A stretch of DNA of 34,382 nt, taken from the IMG/VR virus record IMGVR_UViG_3300045738_001664, positions 1 to 34,382 of that record, one strand, 5' to 3'. This document shows, one piece after another, positions 16,301 through 25,624 of the stretch. Numbering within the stretch: the stretch's first letter is position 1; each line of letters starts with the position of its first letter. A program made the position numbers and the translations under genes. Below the pieces are notes generated by a model. The model saw only the letters and a list, made by a program, of their open reading frames with translations, was not told the origin of the DNA and searched no databases. This DNA comes from a virus.

Positions 16301-17049
16301 GAAAACCTAGAACCAACGAATTTATTACTACCCCCAGACCGGGGCCTAACGCCAAGCGATCTGAACCTATATCAGTGATATTGCTTGCTGAAAACCATGG
16401 ATATAGAATGAAATCATACGGCCCCATATCTTTAGTCGTAGTAGACGGAAAAACTCTCATAGAGCGTCAAATAGAAGCAATTAGTTCTGCGTTTCTTGAT
16501 TTCGAGGTAATTGTTTGCTCCGGCTTCGAGACCGCCAAGATTTACAATTTCATCAAGAAAAGGTTTGGGAGAAGCGTAAAAATCAGAATAGTTGAAAATC
16601 AGGTATACTTTCATTCAAATTGTTGCGAAAGTATCAGGCTGTGTATGAATAACGTAATGACTGATAGCCTAATAATATGCGGGGGCGGTGTGTTGCTTAC
16701 CCCCCAATATTTAAGATCCGTTGATCTCAAAAAACCATCAATGCTTTATCAAAACCCACAGTCCGACAGCGAGTTTGACATTGGTGTAATAGAAAATGCT
16801 GGAAAATTAGAGAATCTATCACTAGCCATTGACGATAAATGCTGGACTGAGCTAACATATTTGACGGGGTACAACCTAATACAATCTTTTTATAACCTAA
16901 TTTCCAACCCAGAATACAAGAACAAGTTCCTATTTGAAGCAATAAATGCATGGCCCAGCCGAAGGCAGATATCTACAAGGTTCAACGAACATTACCCCAT
17001 AGTTAAAATTAATAACATTAAAATGCTAAGAAGGATTAACGAGGAATGA
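16297..17049 (+). CDS. degenerate sugar nucleotidyltransferase-like protein
   Basis: This 250-residue protein has the shape of a sugar-1-phosphate nucleotidyltransferase. The start of the fold reads ISVILLAENHGYRMKSYGPISLVVVDGKTLIERQIEAI. In active members the loop is LAAGxGxRM and a Lys precedes the SL; here Gly-rich loop residues are replaced by Glu-Asn-His and the Lys by Ile. Residues around 125 (CGGGVLLTPQYL) stand where the metal-binding Asp would be, and no Asp is there. It therefore probably lacks activity as a nucleotidyltransferase and may be a regulatory or structural relative. It overlaps both neighbours by ATGA, so it is well embedded in the operon. Confidence 0.6.
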   Translation: MRKPRTNEFITTPRPGPNAKRSEPISVILLAENHGYRMKSYGPISLVVVDGKTLIERQIEAISSAFLDFEVIVCSGFETAKIYNFIKKRFGRSVKIRIVENQVYFHSNCCESIRLCMNNVMTDSLIICGGGVLLTPQYLRSVDLKKPSMLYQNPQSDSEFDIGVIENAGKLENLSLAIDDKCWTELTYLTGYNLIQSFYNLISNPEYKNKFLFEAINAWPSRRQISTRFNEHYPIVKINNIKMLRRINEE

Positions 17050-17924
17050 AAATTTTATTTCACAACTATACAACACCCCTGTCAACAGAAGCTCGATATT
17101 TACACGCCGCATTAAATAGCGTTGGCATGCAAGCAGAAGCGTGGATAAATCCCCAGATTAGTGCGTATGATATATTAGATGGTTACCAGCCAAATGTTTT
17201 AGTCTCTCATTATACATTTTTAACCAATGATATAGTCAAGTACCTCACAAATAACAAGAGCATTGACCTAGTTCTCAATGTTACTGGTGCGGATAAACAT
17301 GCCATGTCTGCGATAGAGGGCTTGTCCGACTCTGCAAACATACCGTTTGTATTCACCAACAACTATGCCAACGACGAGAAGTCCTCAAAATTACAGGTTC
17401 ATAATATATTACCAGCGGCTGACACCTTCCTGCTAAATGGGCAACCACGCAGCCCAGAAATAGATCTTGGGATAATCGGAAACTCAATAACCAAGGAAAT
17501 GGAAGGGGTAATAAAAAGGGAAAAAATGTACCACTTGCTTTGCTTGGGCAAGGGTGAGGGGTTTGATTTGGAAACCAATATAACACAGTTAGCTGACATT
17601 TATGGACTCTACACCAAAATCATACTGTCTGGAGACATAAGCCTAGTTGCATCACAGGTATTTTTTGACATATGCATGGGCGGTCACGATCTAAATGTCG
17701 TCTTAAGTAAAAAGCAGAAGGAGAAATTCGATGATTTTCTGGAAAAGGTCTTTAAGGAGCCAAAACACTCAGCGAGAGACACAAATCTCATACAAGAAGT
17801 CAAGTCTCAAATCATTTCCAAGCATACGCCGTTCAATCGAGCAGAAAGGTTGATGCGGTTTTTAAAAAATGATGAGGCCGTCAAAATGTTACAAAAAGCC
17901 CAAAAAGATATGGTCAAAAGCTAG
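17046..17924 (+). CDS. putative GT-B-like protein of the glycan block
   Basis: This 292-residue protein begins MKILFHNYTTPLSTEARYLHAAL, a GT-B-like N-terminal Rossmann half with LHAALNSVGMQAEAW. Then NVLVSHYTFLTNDIV and FVFTNNYANDE follow. The middle has IDLGIIGNSITKEMEG, close in form to the DIGFCGNINNRGG segment of the transferase at 24324-25175, and ASQVFFDICMGGHDLNVVL where a donor site would be. The usual E-x7-E is absent. It is best called a possible glycosyltransferase of uncertain activity. It overlaps the previous gene by ATGA and ends the first half of the glycan operon, before a promoter. Confidence 0.45.
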   Translation: MKILFHNYTTPLSTEARYLHAALNSVGMQAEAWINPQISAYDILDGYQPNVLVSHYTFLTNDIVKYLTNNKSIDLVLNVTGADKHAMSAIEGLSDSANIPFVFTNNYANDEKSSKLQVHNILPAADTFLLNGQPRSPEIDLGIIGNSITKEMEGVIKREKMYHLLCLGKGEGFDLETNITQLADIYGLYTKIILSGDISLVASQVFFDICMGGHDLNVVLSKKQKEKFDDFLEKVFKEPKHSARDTNLIQEVKSQIISKHTPFNRAERLMRFLKNDEAVKMLQKAQKDMVKS

Positions 17925-17939
17925 GTGTTAGACTATAAT
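17911..17939 (+). promoter_or_regulatory. promoter within the glycan block
   Basis: TATAAT (17934-17939), a perfect -10, lies 17 bases after TGGTCA (17911-17916, four of six matches to TTGACA). It overlaps the 3' end of the previous gene and precedes the only clear gap (30 bases) in this part of the operon. It would restart transcription for 17955 onward, including glnB. The ribosome binding site AGGAAG follows. Confidence 0.55.
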
Positions 17940-17954
17940 AAATAGGAAGCTAGG

Positions 17955-18657
17955 ATGAAATTATTAGTTCAATTCCCTACCCTGAGTAGATCAGATAAGT
18001 TTTTAAGGTGTTTAGATGCTTATGTTGGCTACGCGAGCGGTCACAACGAAATATTCTTCAATATAAATTGTGACTCCAGCGATTTAATGATGACCGACCC
18101 GTATGTTCAGGAGAGAATTAGGTATATACTTTCCAAGTCTTCAAGTGTTGACGGGATAGTCAATTTTGATAGCAATATGGATAAGATAGACGCCATTAAC
18201 GCACACATAGACGATAGGGAATTTGATATTGTCATCTGTGCCTCCGACGACATGGTTCCCCAGAAAGCCAACTGGGATGAGAAAATAACCACGGCCATGA
18301 GTGAAAATTTCCCAGACTTAGACGGGTGTGTACATTTTAATGATGGGCATACAGCCGGAAAGCTAGTGACATTTTCTATCTTGGGAAAAAAATTATACGA
18401 ACACTTTGGGTATATTTATCACCCCGACTATAAAGGTCTATATTGCGATGATGAATTTACACAAGAGGTGACTAGGATGGATAAGGTAGCATATATTGAC
18501 GAGATAATTATAACACACGAGCACTATAGTATAGAGGGGACAGAGAATCATGGCCATCTAGACTTCGCGGCTAAAAAAACCCTGTTTTATTCTGGCAGGG
18601 ATGGTGCCGTTTTTAAGAAAAGAAAGAAGCTTGGCTTTCCAAGAGAAAGGATAACGA

Positions 18658-18665
<8 letters not shown>
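17955..18665 (+). CDS. GT2-like glycosyltransferase
   Basis: This 236-residue protein has a GT-A plan: MKLLVQFPTLSRSDKFLRCL, a variation on the GT2 opening, then DIVICASDDMVPQKANWDEKI with Asp98 and Asp99 as the metal/sugar-nucleotide site. HFNDGHTAGKLVTFSILGKKLYEHFGYIYHPDYKG follows, where GT2 relatives carry an acceptor-side Asp region, and then DDEFTQEVTRM. No membrane anchor is seen. It follows the internal promoter and overlaps the epimerase gene after it by eight bases, suggesting the two act on one sugar route. Confidence 0.72.
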
Positions 18666-19935
<1,270 letters not shown>

Positions 19936-19936
<1 letters not shown>

Positions 19937-20026
19937 GGCTGGTCTCCACGGGTAGACCTAGAGCAATGACTAAAACACTTTTAAAATAAGGAAAATAATT
20001 ATGTCTGGAAAATGGTTTTATCTAGC
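19936..20026 (+). repeat. right copy of direct duplication flanking glnB
   Basis: This copy holds a decayed epimerase tail, a 14-base segment with the ribosome binding site AAGGA absent from the left copy, and the true start of the membrane-protein gene. It begins at the last base of the glnB stop. Compared with 19509-19585 it has five substitutions, all in the epimerase part, one of which creates a stop. Confidence 0.92.
19937..19984 (+). pseudogene. remnant of the epimerase 3' end
   Basis: In the frame of the epimerase this segment reads as its last 16 codons (WSPRVDLEQ, stop, LKHF, stop), with Trp changed to TGA at 19967-19969. It has no start and no upstream gene in frame. It shows that the duplicated tail has been free to decay since glnB was inserted, and that the functional epimerase end is the left copy. 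Confidence 0.85.
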
Positions 20027-20405
20027 ACTTACTTCTATGCTTTTAAGTTTGGGTGGTCTCTCTGTGGTAACCACGCTCGCCATACAAGAAAATTATAGGC
20101 TACAAAAGGAGAGTAGTGCCGTAGAAGAGAATCTAAATGATATTTATTTGATCCTCACTCAACAAAGCTCACAAGTTCGATTAATGATGAACACCGCCCT
20201 AACTAGGGATCACTGGGCTAAACACACCGACAAGGTTCCGCAAATGGATTGCCCAGAATGTGTGCGAATTTATCGGGGAATTGCAAAACAGACCAAGGAA
20301 TTAGAAGATATGGGATTACCGAAGAACGCCATTCATGAACGACTAAAATCGCTTGGTTATAAAAATCTCTTGGAATCTACAGAGGGAAACACCAATGCCA
20401 ACTAG
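20001..20405 (+). CDS. single-span membrane protein with a CPEC motif
   Basis: This 134-residue protein has one N-terminal hydrophobic helix (residues about 6-27), then a coiled-coil-like stretch (ENYRLQKESSAVEENLNDIYLIL), then HWAKHTDKVPQMDCPECVRIYRG, and a helical tail ending in an Asn-rich tip. The Cys-x2-Cys with nearby His residues could bind metal. The same plan appears in the protein at 1152-1460. The ATG follows AAGGAAAATAATT. Its first 26 bases are duplicated before glnB. It overlaps the next small gene by 11 bases. The function is unknown; topology suggests the soluble part lies outside the cytoplasm. Confidence 0.65.
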   Translation: MSGKWFYLALTSMLLSLGGLSVVTTLAIQENYRLQKESSAVEENLNDIYLILTQQSSQVRLMMNTALTRDHWAKHTDKVPQMDCPECVRIYRGIAKQTKELEDMGLPKNAIHERLKSLGYKNLLESTEGNTNAN

Positions 20406-20571
20406 CGAGGATGAAGCAAAAAAGATACAAGAAATCATGAATGATTATTTGACACCAGAGCAGGCTAAAGAAATTACAGCAAGGCTTGATAAAGAGGTGG
20501 GGCAAAAAACGGAGAACGATTCCCTAAAGGTAAGTTTACATATGCTAAGGGTTTTATATTCAAATGAATAA
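20395..20571 (+). CDS. small acidic hypothetical protein, 58 residues
   Basis: The ATG at 20395, inside the end of the previous gene, gives a 58-residue product. An earlier GTG in the same frame would read through the previous coding sequence and is rejected. The ribosome binding site is GAGGG. The product is helical and charged: EDEAKKIQEIMNDYLTPEQAKEITARLDKEVG, then a short C-terminal helix. LTPEQAKEITARL recalls helical protein-binding segments but no family was recognised. It overlaps the following transferase gene by eight bases. Confidence 0.55.
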   Translation: MPTSEDEAKKIQEIMNDYLTPEQAKEITARLDKEVGQKTENDSLKVSLHMLRVLYSNE

Positions 20572-21199
20572 GGTTATTGCTTTTAGCCTTTGGGGTAGCA
20601 ATCCGAAATACACCATTGGTGCAATTAGAAATGTGGAAATAGCCCAAGAACTGTTTCCCGATTGGCATTGTCGTCTCTACCACGGAGATGATGTCCCCGA
20701 CGATATCATTGATAGGCTAATAGATTTAGGGGCTACTACGGTGTGTATGGGAGACGGAAACTGGAACGGTATGTTCTGGCGGTTCTACGCAGCAGACGGC
20801 GATGACATAATGATATCAAGGGACACCGACTCCAGATTGGGACAAAGAGAGAAGGCTGCTATTGATGAGTGGCTATCTAGCGATAAAGACTTTCACATAA
20901 TGCGAGACCACCCATATCACGCAACAGAAATTCTAGGTGGAATGTGGGGTTCAAGAAATGGGGTGCTGAAAGGTATCAAAGATATGATAGCTAGTTATGA
21001 CAAGGGTGAGTACGACAATAAATATCAAGTAGATCAGAATTTCCTTAGAGAGATCGTTTATCCTATCGTTAAAAATAATTCAATTGTTCACGACGAGTTT
21101 TTCGATAAAATGCCATTTCCTAAAAATGCCAAACCTAGGACTAATGAATATTTTGTCGGCCAAGCGTACAACCACCTTGATGAACCAGAGTTTGAATAG
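20564..21199 (+). CDS. putative glycosyltransferase with DTD motif
   Basis: This 211-residue protein has a GT-A-like layout: MNKVIAFSLWGSNPKYTIGAIRN, then LFPDWHCRLYHGDDVPDDII, then DIMISRDTDSRLGQREKAAI with Asp87-Thr88-Asp89 as the nucleotide-sugar site, HIMRDHPYHATEILGGMWG, and finally VDQNFLREIVYP. This order (opening WG, RDTDSR, RDHP, GGMWG, DQ) is that of a group of small transferases common in bacteria and phages. The donor is unknown. It begins inside the end of the 58-residue gene. Confidence 0.75.
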   Translation: MNKVIAFSLWGSNPKYTIGAIRNVEIAQELFPDWHCRLYHGDDVPDDIIDRLIDLGATTVCMGDGNWNGMFWRFYAADGDDIMISRDTDSRLGQREKAAIDEWLSSDKDFHIMRDHPYHATEILGGMWGSRNGVLKGIKDMIASYDKGEYDNKYQVDQNFLREIVYPIVKNNSIVHDEFFDKMPFPKNAKPRTNEYFVGQAYNHLDEPEFE

Positions 21200-21209
21200 G
21201 ATAAATAGA

Positions 21210-21896
21210 ATGAAAGTAGCTGTTTTGATGTTGTCGTCAAATGACGGAGGCTATAGGAAAATGGTTGATGCTTGCAAAGAGACTTGGATTGATAACGCAC
21301 CAGAAAACACAAAGGTTTTTTATAATTACGGAAGAGGACATAAAGATGAATTACTAAAGGGTCTCGGGAAAGATGAATATGTGGTGACTGAAGATAATGA
21401 AATTATTGTAAATTCCAGCGAAACACGAGAGAACCTACTAAAAAAAACAATCAAGGGGTTTGAGTACTTGTTAAATCAAGATTTTGACTACATAGTAAGA
21501 GTAAATTGCGGCAGCTATATAAACCTAAATCTTTTAAACCGTTTTTTATTGGATAAGCCTAGGACTGGATATTATTCTGGGGTGAATGGGCTTTATGGTA
21601 GCATCAAATATGCTTCTGGGGCCTGCATAAAAATGAGCACAGACGTAGTAATGCTTTTGGTGGAGAAGCAGGACGAATTGGAATATGATGGAAACAAATT
21701 AATGGACGACGTGTCTATAGGGGATTTTTTGTTGAAAAACCACATTAAGCTACAAAATGACTCGCAAAGAGTAGATTCAACAACCTCCGAGCTTAGACAG
21801 CTTTTCGATAAAAATTGCTATCACCATTATTTCAAACATCAGATAGACCCAAATGCAATTCATCTATGCCACAAACTTTATTTTACAGATGGGTAG
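21210..21896 (+). CDS. putative GT-A-like glycosyltransferase
   Basis: This 228-residue protein starts at the ATG 21210, chosen because the fold begins with MKVAVLMLSSNDGGYRKMVD; an upstream in-frame start would read 42 residues out of the previous gene. It has ETWIDNAPENTKVFYNYG, then DFDYIVRVNCGSYINLNLL, then GYYSGVNGLYGSIKYASGACIKMS and NKLMDDVSIGDFL. The layout resembles Fringe/GT31-like enzymes, but the usual DDD site reads N-C-G. This fits a group of viral and bacterial transferase-like proteins with an R-x-N-x-S-S motif in this place. Catalysis is uncertain. Confidence 0.6.
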   Translation: MKVAVLMLSSNDGGYRKMVDACKETWIDNAPENTKVFYNYGRGHKDELLKGLGKDEYVVTEDNEIIVNSSETRENLLKKTIKGFEYLLNQDFDYIVRVNCGSYINLNLLNRFLLDKPRTGYYSGVNGLYGSIKYASGACIKMSTDVVMLLVEKQDELEYDGNKLMDDVSIGDFLLKNHIKLQNDSQRVDSTTSELRQLFDKNCYHHYFKHQIDPNAIHLCHKLYFTDG

Positions 21897-21950
21897 GAAC
21901 AATACCGCTGGCATTTAAACAAATCGATAATGACAGAGGTAAACAATAGA

Positions 21951-22793
21951 ATGAAAATAAATAGAATAATTACTTCTATTAACGAAAACCCAGACTACGC
22001 TTCGTTTGCAGAACTTGTTTGCATGACTTGGAATAAACTTGGATATTCTGTAACACTGAACATTATAGGCCCAGATCTGCTGAAACCTGCCCGCCACCGC
22101 CAGCCCAGCCCAAAGTTTGTAGAAAACATCGGCCGATGGGCCGATATTCAAATCTGGCCCAAACTTGTTGGCGTAAAAAGCAGCAAGCAATCGCAATTTA
22201 TTAGAATGATTTGTGCCAGCCACCCCCTCTTGGCCTCTGACACTTTGATGATTGCTGATATTGATATGATCCCCCTTAGTGCCGCACCCCTAGAAAGTTA
22301 TGGTCGCGTCCCAGAAGATCATTTGGCTCAGTTTGGATATGAGCATCCGGCGTTTCAGTCACATCCTGATATCGGAAAGTGGCCAATGCACGGAACGGCA
22401 GCTAGGGGGAGTACTTTTGCTGAAATCGTAAACCCAAACAACTTAAAATACTCAGAATTGGTTGATTACTGGAATAGTAGACCTCCGCATTTAGCTGATC
22501 TAAGAAGTATTCCAAACGGCTTACGTTATTTTTGCGACGAATCTTTACTAAAATGTCTAACTGATATTTGGCAGGGCAAATTTGATAGAATAACTAAAAT
22601 CAGGAGAGAGGAGGCTGGTGATTTTAAGCAGCATAAAAGCGGTGGATATGCTGTTTATGGAAGAATTTGCAGAACAGAATGGAAATCTCTGGAGAATGAA
22701 AATTTAGACGATTATTTTGAGATTCATGGCCCTCTCCCCTGCGATCTAGAAGGGTTTTACAAACCTGTGCTACAATATTTAAGGAAAAAATAG
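21951..22793 (+). CDS. putative glycosyltransferase with DID motif
   Basis: This 280-residue protein has a GT-A plan: RIITSINENPDYASFAELVCMTWNKLGY, then DTLMIADIDMIPLSA with Asp103 and Asp105 as metal/nucleotide-sugar site, then FGYEHPAFQSHPDIGKWPMHG and RYFCDESLLKCLTDIW. The ATG at 21951 follows AGAGG at 12 bases; an ATG at 21930 in frame is possible but has no ribosome binding site. A 54-base gap precedes it. Its stop TAG shares bases with the GTG start of the fucose synthase, so the two are tightly coupled. This suggests, but does not prove, that it uses GDP-fucose or its precursor. Confidence 0.7.
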   Translation: MKINRIITSINENPDYASFAELVCMTWNKLGYSVTLNIIGPDLLKPARHRQPSPKFVENIGRWADIQIWPKLVGVKSSKQSQFIRMICASHPLLASDTLMIADIDMIPLSAAPLESYGRVPEDHLAQFGYEHPAFQSHPDIGKWPMHGTAARGSTFAEIVNPNNLKYSELVDYWNSRPPHLADLRSIPNGLRYFCDESLLKCLTDIWQGKFDRITKIRREEAGDFKQHKSGGYAVYGRICRTEWKSLENENLDDYFEIHGPLPCDLEGFYKPVLQYLRKK

Positions 22794-23704
22794 TGGAAAT
22801 ATTACTAACTGGGGCAACTGGTTTTCTAGGTAAAAATTTAATGCCAGTTTTGTCAGAGAAATATGAGGTGTTTGGCATTGGTTCCACTTGGGATTTGAGA
22901 GATCAAGCGATTTGTCATGATCTCGTTAGTCAAACTAAGCCTGATGTTATTGTGCATGCCGCAGGGTCTGTTGGAGGAATCGGAGCCAACCAAGAAAATC
23001 CCGGAAAATTTATGTATGAAAACTTAATCATGGGTGCCAATCTAATAGAGGCGGCAAGAGAACGCGGCGTGGGAAAGTTTATACTTTTGGGCACTGTGTG
23101 TGCTTATCCTAAATTTACTCCGGTTCCTTTTAGAGAAGAAGATATTTGGAATGGCTATCCAGAAGAAACAAACGCACCATACGGCATTGCAAAAAAGACT
23201 TTGATGAAAATGATAGAAGCCTATCATGAGCAATATGGATTTAACGGCGTCAACCTTATTCCAGTAAACATGTATGGCCTACACGATCATTTTAATTTGA
23301 CTAGCAGCCATGTGATACCGGCCCTTATCTTAAAGTTTTATAATGCCATAAAGGCTGGTGATCGTAAGGTGGGGTTGTGGGGTACGGGAAAGGCGTCGAG
23401 AGAGTTCCTTTTTGCTCCAGACTGTGCAGAGGCAATTATGTTAGCCATTGAAAAAGATATTGAGCCAGATCCAATCAACATAGGAACCGGCAAAGAGATA
23501 ACAATATCTGGTTTAGCAAATGAAATCGCAGAGCAAATGGGGTTTGACGGAGAAATACTGTACGACTCATCAAAGCCAGACGGTCAGCCTCGCAGATGTT
23601 TAGATGTTTCTAGGGCAAAAGAACGCTTGGGGTTTGTGGCAAAAACAGATTTCAAAGATGGACTCAAACAAACCATAGAGTGGTTCTTGTCGGAGGGCAA
23701 ATGA
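22793..23704 (+). CDS. fcl: GDP-L-fucose synthase
   Basis: This 303-residue enzyme performs epimerisation and reduction of GDP-4-keto-6-deoxymannose to GDP-L-fucose, with NADPH. The family signature is strong: TGATGFLG near the start, HAAGSVGGIGANQENPGKF, NLIEAARERGVGKFILLGTVCAYP, then NAPYGIAKK with catalytic Tyr130 and Lys134, and NMYGLHDHFN. FREFLFA is represented by ASREFLFAPDCAEAI. It starts at GTG 22793, overlapping the previous stop. GDP-mannose 4,6-dehydratase, the enzyme before it, is not in the window, so the precursor must come from the host or from another part of the phage genome. The next gene overlaps by four bases. Confidence 0.92.
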   Translation: MEILLTGATGFLGKNLMPVLSEKYEVFGIGSTWDLRDQAICHDLVSQTKPDVIVHAAGSVGGIGANQENPGKFMYENLIMGANLIEAARERGVGKFILLGTVCAYPKFTPVPFREEDIWNGYPEETNAPYGIAKKTLMKMIEAYHEQYGFNGVNLIPVNMYGLHDHFNLTSSHVIPALILKFYNAIKAGDRKVGLWGTGKASREFLFAPDCAEAIMLAIEKDIEPDPINIGTGKEITISGLANEIAEQMGFDGEILYDSSKPDGQPRRCLDVSRAKERLGFVAKTDFKDGLKQTIEWFLSEGK

Positions 23705-24327
23705 TAGTTTTTCAAATAGGTACATGTAAAGGAAATGACGACCTCACAAAAATAATTAAAGGCAAGGATATAGACTTACTTGTACTTGTAGAACCAATGG
23801 ATGTTCATAATGAAGATATCTTGAACTGCTACAAAGATATCGAAAACAAAGCTCTAGAAAATATAGCAATTGTTGATGATGAAACGGTGAAAGAATGCCA
23901 TTTCTACTACCACAAAGACGATGGCCCCCGATACGAAACGTCATCATTTAATCCTCGTCATGTCGCAGGACATAGAACAGCATCCCGAGAGACATATCTA
24001 GAGTGGGTTGAAGATGGACTTAAAATAAAACAAGCAGTAAAATGCATGACCCTTAATAACCTATTTGAAAAATATAACACAGTTGATATTGATATTTTGT
24101 TTATAGACGCCGAAGGCATGGATGATAATATAATAAGATCAATTGATTTTAACAGGTTTAATATTAAAGAGCTATATTTTGAAAACTTGCATCTACAAAC
24201 CATACAGACTCATGTCCATCCATACTCTATTGATATATACCAGTACTTACAAAGGTTTGGATATTCTGTAACAAGAGAGTGGGGATCTCAGGGGTGGACG
24301 TCTCTTGCAACCAAGGAGAAGATATGA
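23701..24327 (+). CDS. FkbM-like methyltransferase
   Basis: This 208-residue protein matches the FkbM type of SAM-dependent O-methyltransferase: it opens with IVFQIGTCKGNDDLTK (the D/G-rich SAM-binding turn), has a middle with CMTLNNLFEKY, then DILFIDAEGMDDNIIRSIDF (the K/F-I-D-x-EG motif) and a C-terminal GYSVTREWGSQGW. FkbM relatives methylate sugars or related hydroxyls and are frequent in polysaccharide clusters. It likely caps or modifies a sugar made by the neighbouring enzymes. It overlaps the genes on both sides by ATGA. Confidence 0.78.
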   Translation: MIVFQIGTCKGNDDLTKIIKGKDIDLLVLVEPMDVHNEDILNCYKDIENKALENIAIVDDETVKECHFYYHKDDGPRYETSSFNPRHVAGHRTASRETYLEWVEDGLKIKQAVKCMTLNNLFEKYNTVDIDILFIDAEGMDDNIIRSIDFNRFNIKELYFENLHLQTIQTHVHPYSIDIYQYLQRFGYSVTREWGSQGWTSLATKEKI

Positions 24328-25175
24328 AAGTACTTCTAATACAAGAAAACGGGCGACACAAAGAAAATCGCCTATTTAGAGAAGCCCTATCTATGCAGCG
24401 TGCGTTTAAAAAGCACGGGTCTAACGCAACCGTGTGGGGGCTGAATCACTCCAATTATGATGAGACACCAGACTTTGAATCGTATGACCTAATCATTAAC
24501 CTAGAGAATTATGATGAGACGGGGTGGGTTCCGAGCCTGTCAAAAGTTCAAACCAAGAAGTTCTTGTGGTCAATTGACGCCCACGTAAAGGGGATTCAAC
24601 CATACCTTAAAACGGCCCACGAAGGAAACTATGATCTTATACTACAAGCCACACCCGACTTTGTTAACAGCAGCAGCGTATGGTTTCCCAACTGCTATGA
24701 CGACATGTTAATATCCCCTCTGAGCGATGATCCAACACATGATATTGGATTTTGCGGGAACATTAATAATAGGGGTGGTCTAATTGACGCCCTTCGTAAT
24801 ACATTTGACGAGTTCAAGCTCGATGAATTTGTTATAGGCGATGCAATGATAAAGGCAATCAACTCTTATAGGGTTCATTTTAATGCAAACATATCATTGG
24901 ATATTAATTATAGAAATTTTGAAACACTTGGCTGTGGAACATGCCTGTTAACCTCTTATAACCCACACTACAAACGGCTGGGGCTAGAAGATTGTGTAAA
25001 TTGTCTGGTGTATAATAACGTGGAAGAAATGCTAGACAAGGTGTCTTGGGCAATAGACAACGAGGGGCGAAGAGAAGAAATAGCTAAAAACGGACTAAAA
25101 CTTGCTAAAGACCACACCTATGAGAATAGGGTTGGTCATATTTTAAATCAACTTGATCACGCAGGAGAAGAATAA
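24324..25175 (+). CDS. GT-B glycosyltransferase, CgeB/GT1_2-like
   Basis: This 283-residue protein starts at ATG 24324 after AAGGAGAAG; an earlier in-frame start is out of the family frame. It opens with KVLLIQENGRHKENRLFREAL, then DLIINLENYDETGWV and KFLWSIDAHVKG. The donor half reads DIGFCGNINNRGGLID, then VHFNANISLDINYRNFETLGCGTCLLTS, where Arg-x-Phe-Glu and the GCG turn are the CgeB/GT1_2 donor-site marks, and a C-terminal HTYENRVGHIL. It is a cytoplasmic transferase of unknown sugar. Confidence 0.75.
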   Translation: MKVLLIQENGRHKENRLFREALSMQRAFKKHGSNATVWGLNHSNYDETPDFESYDLIINLENYDETGWVPSLSKVQTKKFLWSIDAHVKGIQPYLKTAHEGNYDLILQATPDFVNSSSVWFPNCYDDMLISPLSDDPTHDIGFCGNINNRGGLIDALRNTFDEFKLDEFVIGDAMIKAINSYRVHFNANISLDINYRNFETLGCGTCLLTSYNPHYKRLGLEDCVNCLVYNNVEEMLDKVSWAIDNEGRREEIAKNGLKLAKDHTYENRVGHILNQLDHAGEE

Positions 25176-25177
25176 TT

Positions 25178-25624
25178 ATGCATATAGGATTTTACTTAGA
25201 AACCAGCGGAGGAACTCCGCAAAATACTGAAATCTACAACGCCCTAAACGAGGCTGTAGAAAACGAAGAGGTAGATGACGCCAGCGTGTTTTATAATAAC
25301 ATAGACTTCAATCCCATCACGAGCAAATTTGGGATGTTTAATTCCGCAGACATGTGGAGCTTTACGGGGTTGCTAGTCGCAACATCCACGGGTAATGTAA
25401 TCAGGGCGTCCAAAATAGTAAACAAGCTCAAACTAGCTTACCTGTATGACCCTTTCGACAAGCAAGACATGGGTCTTTTTAATTTAATGGGCGTATCAAA
25501 AATGGTGCCCATTTTAACAAAAACTCAGGAAGATTCCGACGAAGTGTACAGGCTAACTGGCACAAAACCATTTTTACTAGACAAATTCTCAATTAAGGAT
25601 ATTATAGAGGTGCTTCATGAATAA
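25178..25624 (+). CDS. hypothetical protein of the glycan block
   Basis: This 148-residue protein begins HIGFYLETSGGTPQNTEIYNAL and has FNSADMWSFTGLLVATSTGN, then LKLAYLYDPFDKQDMG and MVPILTKTQEDSDEVYRLTG. The alternation of strands and helices suggests a Rossmann-like single domain. I recall proteins with the same NS-x-x-x-W-x-F-TG-x-L-x-AT pattern next to transferases in marine phages, but no function is known to me. It is complete, starts two bases after the previous stop, and overlaps the endonuclease gene by eight bases. Confidence 0.55.
   Translation: MHIGFYLETSGGTPQNTEIYNALNEAVENEEVDDASVFYNNIDFNPITSKFGMFNSADMWSFTGLLVATSTGNVIRASKIVNKLKLAYLYDPFDKQDMGLFNLMGVSKMVPILTKTQEDSDEVYRLTGTKPFLLDKFSIKDIIEVLHE

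Noticed and set aside
17934-17945. T4-like late promoter (TATAAATA type)
   Set aside because: The sequence matches seven of eight bases in one register, but a sigma70 -35 at proper spacing explains it better and no other copy stands before the virion genes in the window.
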